Origin: CAYOHP01 sp964403795 [NCBI: uncultured bacterium]
GTDB taxonomy: Bacteria > Muiribacteriota > UBA6191 > CAZXTJ01
Assembly (NCBI GenBank): GCA_964403795.1
Contig: CAYOHP010000117.1
Span: 1 to 19,411, forward strand
DNA length: 19,411 nucleotides
Direction of reading: 5' to 3'
Each line of letters opens with the position of its first letter. The first letter of the stretch is position 1. The position numbers and the translations under genes were made by a program. The notes below the pieces were generated by a model that was given only the letters and a program-made list of their open reading frames with translations, was not told the DNA's origin and made no database searches. Shown piece by piece: positions 13,608-19,411 of the stretch.

Positions 13608-13615
13608 CGCCCGCC

Positions 13616-15178
13616 ATGGCTCACCCGCTGGCAGGCTGGCTCTGCTTGCTGCTTCTCGCGCTCCCGGGGTTCGCCTCCCAGGGACCGGCGCTGCACCTGC
13701 TCCACGTCAACGACGTCCACGGTGCCCTCCCGGCACGCCGGGACGGCGCCGGCGGGCTGGCCCGCCTGGGTGGGGAAGTCCGGAGGATCCGTGTCCGGGC
13801 CATGGCCGAGGGCGCTCCCCTGCTCTTCGTCCACGCCGGTGACCTGTTCCAGGGCACTCCCCTGGTCAACGCCACCCGGGGTGCGTGCATGGCGGAGGCC
13901 ATGGCCGCCGCCGGGGTGCACTTCGGGGTCCCCGGCAACCATGAGTGGGACTACGGGCCGGAGGCGCTGGCCGGCCTGGCGGCCGCGCCTCGACCGCTCC
14001 TCGTCTCCAGCTCGATCCGGGGCATGCCCCAGGGAACCCGGACGAGCCTGGTCTTCGACCTCGAGGGGATCCGGATCGGATTCGTGGGCTTCACCCTGCC
14101 CAAGACCCCCGAGAAGGCCCCCCCCGGCGCCACCCGTGGGCTCGAGTTCCTGGCCGGACCGGAAGCCCTGGCGTCCACCGTGGCCGGGCTGCGCCGCCGA
14201 GGTGTGGAGGCGGTCGTGCTTGTCTCCCATGCCGACCGGGACCAGGACGAGTCACTTGCCCGGGCCCTCGACCTCGACCTGGTGATCGGCGGCCACGAGG
14301 CCGGGGACGTGCCGCCCACCCCGATCGCGGGCAGCCGGGCCTGGTACACCCGCACCCGCGGCTCGCTGCTCTCCTTCGGACATCTGCGCCTCGGGTTCGA
14401 CCGGGAGAGCGGTCGCCTCGCCGGGGTCGAGGGAGGGCTGGTCGACCTGGAGGCCCCCGGCGGCCCCGTCGACCCCGCCCTCGACGCCATGGTCGCCCGC
14501 CTCCGGGCCGCCGCGGGAGCCGAGGCGGAGGGTCCAGAGGTCCACCTCGAGGCCAGGCTGGGCAAGGGGATCTGGAGCCATGACTCGCCCCTGGTGAAGG
14601 CCATGGCCCACGCGCTCCGGGAAGCCTCCGGGGCCGACCTCGCCCTGCTCAACCCGTCCGCCTGCCGGGTCCGCAGCCTGGGCCCCGGACTCGTCGATGC
14701 CGAGGCGCTGTACCAGGCCTTCCCCTACGAGAACTCGATCGCGGTGGTCGAGATCGAGGCGGGAGAGCTGGACCGGCTCTACGAGGACCTGGCCTCGGCT
14801 CCCTTCCGGGACTTCGACCCGGCACGCCTGGAGGCCTTCCGGGCCGAGGGCCTGGCGATTTCCCGGGGACGCTTCCTGGCCGACGAGCGGGGCCTCCCCC
14901 AGCCCTCGGGCTTCGTGGTCGAAGTCGACCCGGATCGTCCCCCAGGGAGTCGGATCCGACTCCTTGCCGCCGACGGGAATCCCCTGACCGGTACCTTCCG
15001 GCTCGCCACCAGCGACTACCTGGCGGCCGGGGGCGACGGGTACACGCGCCTGTCCCGCCTGCCGCGCCGGCTCGCCGGCGGCCAGGTCCGGGAGGCGGTG
15101 GGCCGGCGCCTGGTCGCCTTGGGGAGCCTGGCAGACCAGGGCCCGGGAGGTCTCCGGAACCTCTCGGTCGAACCATGA
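13616..15178 (+). CDS. Secreted 5'-nucleotidase / UDP-sugar hydrolase family protein
   Basis: A 520-residue exported metallophosphoesterase. The N-terminus (MAHPLAGWLCLLLLALPGFASQ) is a signal peptide. The metal-binding domain shows HLLHVNDVHG (Asp and His), FVHAGDLFQGTPL, VPGNHEWDYG, VLVSHADRDQ and LVIGGHEAGD, the full set of dinuclear-metal motifs of the UshA/CD73 family. The C-terminal substrate domain (about 300-505) has AEALYQAFPYENSIAVVEI and YLAAGGDGYTRL. It should hydrolyse nucleotides in the periplasm or outside. In-frame ATGs at 13598 and 13580 exist. The 13598 start would add an arginine that signal peptides usually have, whereas the TACGGT box favours 13616. It diverges from the HAD gene. 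Confidence 0.92.
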   Translation: MAHPLAGWLCLLLLALPGFASQGPALHLLHVNDVHGALPARRDGAGGLARLGGEVRRIRVRAMAEGAPLLFVHAGDLFQGTPLVNATRGACMAEAMAAAGVHFGVPGNHEWDYGPEALAGLAAAPRPLLVSSSIRGMPQGTRTSLVFDLEGIRIGFVGFTLPKTPEKAPPGATRGLEFLAGPEALASTVAGLRRRGVEAVVLVSHADRDQDESLARALDLDLVIGGHEAGDVPPTPIAGSRAWYTRTRGSLLSFGHLRLGFDRESGRLAGVEGGLVDLEAPGGPVDPALDAMVARLRAAAGAEAEGPEVHLEARLGKGIWSHDSPLVKAMAHALREASGADLALLNPSACRVRSLGPGLVDAEALYQAFPYENSIAVVEIEAGELDRLYEDLASAPFRDFDPARLEAFRAEGLAISRGRFLADERGLPQPSGFVVEVDPDRPPGSRIRLLAADGNPLTGTFRLATSDYLAAGGDGYTRLSRLPRRLAGGQVREAVGRRLVALGSLADQGPGGLRNLSVEP

Positions 15179-15191
15179 TGGGGCGTCCGGA

Positions 15192-15226
15192 GGCCGGTCC
15201 CGCGTGGTCGGCCCGGGAGTACCGGG
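15192..15226 (+). terminator. Possible GC-rich termination hairpins after the nucleotidase gene
   Basis: GGCCG (15192-15196) can pair with CGGCC (15209-15213), and CCCGG (15212-15216) with CCGGG (15222-15226). They begin 14 bp past the nucleotidase stop. There is no T-run, so intrinsic termination is doubtful; read-through into the FHA gene is possible. Confidence 0.25.
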
Positions 15227-15285
15227 AGCCGCTTCCCATGGCACTATGAAGTCTCGCAAGGCGACGGGGATGGAGTCCCTCTAGG

Positions 15286-16155
15286 GTGGCGAACACCGCA
15301 CCGAAGATCCAAGGCATCAACCTGGTGGGCATCGGTGGAAGATTCGCCCGCCAGATCTTCTCGTTGCCTTCCTCGGGCGCGACCGTCGGCAGGGAGAGCG
15401 ACAACGACCTGATCCTGACCGGCTCCTCCATCTCCCGGCGGCATGCGGTCCTGGTGCACAAGGACGATGCCTGGGCCCTCCAGGACCTGGGCAGCGCCAA
15501 CGGCTCATGGGTGAACGGGAAGCGGGTCCAGGGCGAGACCCCGCTGCGCCATGGGGATCGGATCAAGTTCGACCGGGACGAGTTCATGTTCGTCGATGCC
15601 GACAAGAACCGCTTCGACACCCGCGGCTACCGGCTCGCCGAGAAGGAGACGGTGACCCTCGGCAAGCTCGTCTACACCCAGGACGGCGTGGTCCACGAGG
15701 TCCTCCTCGAGGAGCCGACGCTCACGGTGGGGAGGGACGCCACCAACGACATCGTGCTCGACCTCCCGGGCGTCTCGGGGAGCCACTGCAAGATCCGCTC
15801 GGTCGACGACGAACACACCCTGGTCGACCTGCGCAGCACCAACGGGACCTACCTCGAGGGCAGCGACCAGCGCGTCGACCAGGTACGCCTGAAACCGGGG
15901 ATGGTCTTCCGGGTGGGAGCGGCCAACCTCCGCTTCGAGACCGAGAAGGTCTCCCGCCCCAAGCCCAGCGAGCCGATGGCCCCGCTCCTGTTCCCCGCCC
16001 CCGGGGTCGGCGACGTGCTGCTCCCCATCATCGCCGCTTTCGTGGTGGTACTCACGGTCCTCTTCGCCCTGCTCCTGGCGGTGCCCCCGCCGGCTCCCGG
16101 AGACCTCGACGGCGGCGCCATCGGGGCACCCCGGACGGGTACGGGGGGCGGCTGA
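15286..16155 (+). CDS. Double-FHA-domain protein with a C-terminal membrane anchor
   Basis: A 289-residue phosphothreonine-reader. FHA domain 1 (about 12-105) carries Gly35-Arg36 (TVGRES), Ser50 and His53 (SISRRH) and Asn72-Gly73 (LGSANGSW). FHA domain 2 (about 122-220) carries Gly149-Arg150 (TVGRDA), Ser164 and His167 (GVSGSH) and Asn186-Gly187 (LRSTNGTY). These are the phosphopeptide-binding positions of the family, conserved in both copies. One hydrophobic helix (about 244-267, LLPIIAAFVVVLTVLFALLL) precedes a short tail, so both FHA domains should face the cytoplasm at the membrane. The start is GTG at 15286, with GGAG about 10 nt before. The stop shares one base with the phosphatase start (TGATG), so the two are translationally coupled. 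It probably docks phosphorylated kinase or substrates near the phosphatase. Confidence 0.92.
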   Translation: MANTAPKIQGINLVGIGGRFARQIFSLPSSGATVGRESDNDLILTGSSISRRHAVLVHKDDAWALQDLGSANGSWVNGKRVQGETPLRHGDRIKFDRDEFMFVDADKNRFDTRGYRLAEKETVTLGKLVYTQDGVVHEVLLEEPTLTVGRDATNDIVLDLPGVSGSHCKIRSVDDEHTLVDLRSTNGTYLEGSDQRVDQVRLKPGMVFRVGAANLRFETEKVSRPKPSEPMAPLLFPAPGVGDVLLPIIAAFVVVLTVLFALLLAVPPPAPGDLDGGAIGAPRTGTGGG

Positions 16156-17465
16156 TGGACATCCGGGTAGGCGCCGCCACCAACGTCGGACGGGTGCGGG
16201 ACCACAACGAGGACTCGTTCTGCGTCAACCGCAAGCACAAGATCTTCATCGTGGCCGACGGCATGGGTGGCCACGCCGCAGGCGAGATCGCCTCCAACCA
16301 GCTGAAGGACTACATCGAGGAATTCCTGCTCAAGGAGGAGAAGGACGTCTCGGTCCACGATCGGCTGACCATGGGGGTGCAGGCTGCCAACCGCGCCATC
16401 TACCAGATGGGCATCCAGGACGCCAAGAAGCGGGGGATGGGCACCACCGCCACGATCCTTACGGTGGCGGCGGGCCGCTACTACATCGCCCAGGTGGGGG
16501 ACAGCCGCTGCTACCGGCTGCGCAAGGGGAAGTTCGAGCAGATCACCCGCGACCACAGCCGGGTCTTCCAGCTCTACGAATCCGGCCTGATCACCAAGGA
16601 CGAGATGGAGGACCACCCCCTGTCCAACGTGATCACCCGCTCGATCGGGAACCACTCGACGGTCGACCCCGACGTGTACGAGGGCGATATCGAGTTCGGG
16701 GATCGGTTCCTGCTCTGCTCCGACGGCCTCTCCGGGGAGGTCCGGGACTCCCAGGTCGAGGCCATCCTCGACGCCCACAAGGACCCCCAGGAGGCCGTCG
16801 ACGTTCTGATCGAGACCGCCCTCGAGAACGGCGGCAAGGACAACGTCACCGCCGTGATCCTCGATTTCCGGGAGGGCGAGGACGAGCGGCGCAAGACGGT
16901 GCCGATGACCCTCGACCAGCTGCGGGGCCTCCCCCCTCCCCCCGGATCGGTGGACCGCAAGCGCGAGGAGGCCGCCCCCCCCGCTTCCGGCCCGACCGCC
17001 TCCCTGGCGACCTCCTCCACCCCGTCGACGGCACCGCCCATGCCGGCACCGCCTCGGGTTCCGGATCCGCCTGGCGAGGAACGGAAGTCCGAGCCTCCTC
17101 CCCGCCCACCCCCGGAACCTGCGCCCCGGGGAGGGCCGGTCGCCTCCGGACCTGGGACCAACCTGCCGCTGGTGGCGGGCGCGGCAGCGGCCGTGGCCCT
17201 GGCGCTCTGGTTGCTGATGGCGCCCGCCTCGCCCCGGGTCGAGGTCCTGAGCTGGCCGGGCGGCGCCGAGGTCTACGTGAACGGCAAGTTCAAGGGCGTC
17301 ACTCCCGAGGCGAACGGTGCCGCCCTGGTCCTGGAGGACCTCGAGGCCGGGCCTTCCAAGATCCGGGTCCGCAAGGGCGAGAAGGAACAGACGGTCGACC
17401 TCGACCTCAAGGCGGGACGGACCGAGCGGGCAGAGGTGGTGCTCGACACCCGGAGCGGGGGATAG
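16155..17465 (+). CDS. PP2C-family Ser/Thr phosphatase with a transmembrane helix and outer PEGA domain
   Basis: A 436-residue protein phosphatase. The PP2C domain (1-238) has all the metal motifs: RDHNEDSF (Glu19, Asp20), VADGMGGH (Asp35, Gly36), GMGTTAT, VGDSRCY (Asp116), LCSDGLSGE (Asp190) and GGKDNVTAV (Asp229, Asn230). It should dephosphorylate phospho-Ser/Thr. Residues 255-335 are a proline/glutamate-rich linker, 337-356 a membrane helix (LPLVAGAAAAVALALWLLMA), and 361-432 a PEGA domain (VEVLSWPGGAEVYVNGKFKGVTP) that would lie outside the cytoplasm. A sensory or wall-binding domain on the phosphatase is less common than on the kinase. Its start overlaps the FHA gene stop by 1 nt. It is the natural counterpart of the Ser/Thr kinase at the right edge. 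Confidence 0.93.
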   Translation: MDIRVGAATNVGRVRDHNEDSFCVNRKHKIFIVADGMGGHAAGEIASNQLKDYIEEFLLKEEKDVSVHDRLTMGVQAANRAIYQMGIQDAKKRGMGTTATILTVAAGRYYIAQVGDSRCYRLRKGKFEQITRDHSRVFQLYESGLITKDEMEDHPLSNVITRSIGNHSTVDPDVYEGDIEFGDRFLLCSDGLSGEVRDSQVEAILDAHKDPQEAVDVLIETALENGGKDNVTAVILDFREGEDERRKTVPMTLDQLRGLPPPPGSVDRKREEAAPPASGPTASLATSSTPSTAPPMPAPPRVPDPPGEERKSEPPPRPPPEPAPRGGPVASGPGTNLPLVAGAAAAVALALWLLMAPASPRVEVLSWPGGAEVYVNGKFKGVTPEANGAALVLEDLEAGPSKIRVRKGEKEQTVDLDLKAGRTERAEVVLDTRSGG

Positions 17466-17474
17466 GATCCCGGC

Positions 17475-17981
17475 ATGGGTGCCAGCCTCCGCTCGCGATC
17501 GCTCCTGGCGATCGCCTGCCTCTTCCTCGGCCTGCTGGGCTGGGAGGCGACCCTCGCCTGGTGCCGCTACGAGCCGGTCGACGGCAGGCTGGGCGGCTTC
17601 ATGCCGACCGATCTCGGGATCCAGCCCCGGGAGCCGGGCGAGACCCGACCGGGTCCCCTGGTCCCGGCCGAGGTGCTGGTCGGTGCCCGCTACGATCTGC
17701 TCCGGCCGCGACTCCTCTCCCCGCTGCTCGGAACCTCACCCCGGATCCGGCTGGTCGGGCTGGAGCTCCTCGACCCCCAGACCGAGGGGGCCACCCTGGT
17801 CGCACCCTGGGGAGGCGGCCGGGATCCACTGGCCACCTTCCTCTGGATCACCTCGCCGCTCACCGGCTGGTGGATCCAGGTGGAGCGCCTGGACCTCAAG
17901 GCCCCCCGCACCGACGTGCCGCTCGCCCTGGCTCCCGCCCCGGACCGGGACGAGCTGATCCTGGTACCGGGGAGTCCGTAG
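17475..17981 (+). CDS. Small membrane-anchored protein of unknown function
   Basis: 168 residues. The N-terminus has arginines followed by a hydrophobic stretch (LLAIACLFLGLLGWEATLAW, about 10-29), a signal anchor or signal peptide. The remainder is a proline-rich segment and then a mixed region (RIRLVGLELLDP, then DPLATFLWITSPLTGWWIQVERLDL). The pattern of a membrane anchor followed by 'fl..l......i..l.l' faintly recalls PilO/GspM-type assembly proteins, but no pilus or secretion gene is nearby, so I do not assign that. It follows the phosphatase by 9 nt and ends 9 bp from the convergent kinase stop. TAGGAT (17463-17468), overlapping the phosphatase stop codon, lies 6 nt before its ATG and could be a -10 box for a leaderless transcript. 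It may belong to the signalling cluster. Confidence 0.7.
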   Translation: MGASLRSRSLLAIACLFLGLLGWEATLAWCRYEPVDGRLGGFMPTDLGIQPREPGETRPGPLVPAEVLVGARYDLLRPRLLSPLLGTSPRIRLVGLELLDPQTEGATLVAPWGGGRDPLATFLWITSPLTGWWIQVERLDLKAPRTDVPLALAPAPDRDELILVPGSP

Positions 17982-17990
17982 CCGTAGCGG

Positions 17991-19411
17991 TCACCGGTAT
18001 CGGGTGGTCCAACCGCGTTCGGCAGCCAAGGATCGGTACATGGCCAGGGACTCCTTGGCGAGGCCGACTCGGGCGAGCAGGAAGGCCTCCTGGGCCCGGA
18101 GCCCGTCGTCGTCGGGGCGGTCGACCCGGCTCGCCCGCACCAGATCGAGTGCCCGGCGGGGCTCCTTGGGGAGGTTCTCCGGGAGCGGCAGCAGGCGCTG
18201 GGCCGCCTTGCGGAAGTGGAGCAGGGGGTCGCCCTGGCCGGCCTCCGCCAGCAGCTCCGCCAGGATCGCATGCCCATGGGCGTGGTCGGCGTCGAGGTCG
18301 AGCGCCTTCTCCAGGTGGTTCCGGGCCGCCCCGGCATCGGTGGGACGCAGGAACAGGGCGGCCTCCACCAACCGGTCGGCGGCCTTGCGGGCCACCTCCG
18401 GGTGCTCCTGGATGCGGGCCCGGTAGACCTCCAGGGCGGCCTCGAGTTCGCCCTGGGCCAGGTGCCGGTCGCCGACGGTGTCGACGGCATCGGCAGTGGA
18501 CGAAAAGCGCGGCCGAGGAGGCGAGAGCAGATCCTGGAGGCGCTCCCAGGGCGCCAGCAGCAGCCTGACGGTCCGTACCGAGGGGACCCCGAGGAGCCCG
18601 GCGTCGACCTGGAGGTGGGACCGGGGCCTAAGCTCGAGTGCCTCCACCCGGCGCTCGACGGGCGGGGCCGCAGGGTCCTCGGGATCCTGCCAACGGAGCA
18701 CCAGGGTGGCCTTCCCGGCCCCGATCCGCCGGAAGGTCACCGGGGCATGACCCAGGTGCCGCACCACGCCCGGGCTGTCGCCCGACACCAGCAGGACCTC
18801 GGCTTCGGGCGGAAAGGTCGACACCGAGAGGTAGGCGACCTCGCGAAGGAAGCCCCCCGCCAACAGGAGCACCATCCCCACCGGGAGGCAGACCGAGAGC
18901 CAGCCGGCACCTCGGGGGGCCCCCGACCGGCCGGGCGAGGTGGCGGGCCGGCCTCGCCGCCGGAACGCCCGCTCCACCTGGCGCCGGGCCTCCTCGACGT
19001 CCCGCTCCAGGGTGCGCACCTCGAGACGGTCCGGGACGGTGAGTCCGAGCTCCCGGGCCGCCGCCAGCAGGGCTCGCTGCATCTCGGCCGCCGAGGCATA
19101 GCGGGCCGCCGGATCGCGGGCCAGGCTCCTGGCCAGCACCCGGTCGACCGAGTCGGGGGTCTCGGGGAGGTGTCGGGTCAGGGAGGGCGGCGGCTCCTCC
19201 ACCCGACGCCGGGCCACCTCCCAGGGGTCGTCGCCGGCCGTGGTCGGGAAGGCGGCCTCCCCGGTCATCACCTCGAAGAGCACGATCCCCACCCCGTAGA
19301 GGTCCGAGCGGGCATCCTGCGACGCACCCAGGATGCGCTCGGGCGGGGCCGAGGCCGAGACCGAAGGGGAGGCCTCGCCGTCGCTGCGGACCCAGGACTC
19401 CTTGGCCAGGC
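17991..19411 (-). CDS. Membrane Ser/Thr protein kinase with PEGA-like and TPR regions (N-terminal part outside window)
   Basis: 472 residues are visible. The frame is open to the window edge, where it reads LAKES, apparently just after the DFG motif. The kinase C-lobe follows: APPERILG (equivalent of APE), DARSDLYGVGIVLFEVMTG (helix F, Asp) and VDRVLARSLARDPAARYASAAEM, typical of PknB/Pkn-type kinases. A basic juxtamembrane stretch leads to a membrane helix (WLSVCLPVGMVLLLAGGFL). Next comes a PEGA-like region (LSVSTFPPEAEVLLVSGD, GHAPVTFRRIGAGKATLVL) and TPR-like repeats to the C-terminus (DRHLAQGELEAALEVYRARIQEHPE). So the outer part would combine PEGA with TPRs. The activation segment is Ser/Ala-rich and lacks the usual GTxxYMAPE. 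It converges on the anchored unknown gene and likely opposes the nearby PP2C phosphatase. Confidence 0.9.
   Translation of the reverse strand, partial: LAKESWVRSDGEASPSVSASAPPERILGASQDARSDLYGVGIVLFEVMTGEAAFPTTAGDDPWEVARRRVEEPPPSLTRHLPETPDSVDRVLARSLARDPAARYASAAEMQRALLAAARELGLTVPDRLEVRTLERDVEEARRQVERAFRRRGRPATSPGRSGAPRGAGWLSVCLPVGMVLLLAGGFLREVAYLSVSTFPPEAEVLLVSGDSPGVVRHLGHAPVTFRRIGAGKATLVLRWQDPEDPAAPPVERRVEALELRPRSHLQVDAGLLGVPSVRTVRLLLAPWERLQDLLSPPRPRFSSTADAVDTVGDRHLAQGELEAALEVYRARIQEHPEVARKAADRLVEAALFLRPTDAGAARNHLEKALDLDADHAHGHAILAELLAEAGQGDPLLHFRKAAQRLLPLPENLPKEPRRALDLVRASRVDRPDDDGLRAQEAFLLARVGLAKESLAMYRSLAAERGWTTRYR

Noticed and set aside
11777-13615. Plus-strand extension of the nucleotidase frame to over 1100 codons
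   Set aside because: The upstream 600 codons lie antisense to the receiver-DHp, MetF-type and HAD genes and give a His/Gln/Asp/Gly-rich shadow product. The signal peptide fixes the true start near 13616.
17475-17981. PilO/GspM-type assembly protein
   Set aside because: Only a faint hydrophobic pattern supports it, and no pilus or type II secretion gene is in the window.

Overview
The window is high-GC bacterial DNA, densely packed with genes. It looks like a large-genome Gram-negative phylum rich in Ser/Thr-kinase, FHA and TPR proteins, such as Acidobacteriota, Planctomycetota or Myxococcota. That placement is inferred from gene content and style only. I see no RNA gene, insertion sequence, integrase, CRISPR array or phage gene. 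Eleven full-length genes, one gene broken by an in-frame stop, and two genes cut by the window edges can be read, together with a four-gene ubiquitin-like cassette, which is the most notable content (14 intact or edge-cut genes, 4 of which form the cassette, plus the broken one).

Left part, minus strand (4114 down to 1): one directional run encodes a complete bacterial ubiquitin-like conjugation cassette in the order E1 (ThiF fold), Ubl (YukD/ubiquitin-like beta-grasp), E2 (UBC fold with HPN and a cysteine) and JAB/JAMM peptidase. It continues almost without gaps into ribD and ribE of riboflavin synthesis. The E2-JAB, JAB-ribD and ribD-ribE gaps are 2, 6 and 2 nt. The E1-Ubl gap is much longer (111 nt) and holds a strong nested hairpin. 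All catalytic motifs expected of E1, E2 and JAMM enzymes are visible. The Ubl ends in Ala-Gly-Arg rather than Gly-Gly.

Positions 4173-7070, plus strand: two tandem paralogous membrane TPR proteins, divergent from the E1 gene. The second appears to need an unusual ATC start. Positions 9385-7073, minus strand: a secreted M14 zinc carboxypeptidase with a C-terminal glutamine-amidotransferase-like region. Positions 9643-11094, plus strand: a secreted CARDB-like protein gene with an in-frame TGA just after its signal peptide.

Positions 13573-11335, minus strand: an apparent operon of a HAD hydrolase, a MetF-type methylenetetrahydrofolate reductase and a receiver-DHp protein that lacks a kinase ATPase domain. 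Diverging from it with only 42 bp between start codons is a secreted 5'-nucleotidase (13616-15178).

Positions 15286-19411: a membrane phospho-signalling cluster. It has a double-FHA protein with a C-terminal membrane anchor, a PP2C phosphatase with a transmembrane helix and an outer PEGA domain, a small anchored protein of unknown function, and a convergent Ser/Thr kinase (N-lobe outside the window) that also has a transmembrane helix, a PEGA-like domain and TPRs. Kinase, phosphatase and phospho-reader together suggest one regulatory module at the membrane. Several start regions share a promoter pattern of TTGnnn, 17 bp, TACnnT, often with very short or absent leaders.
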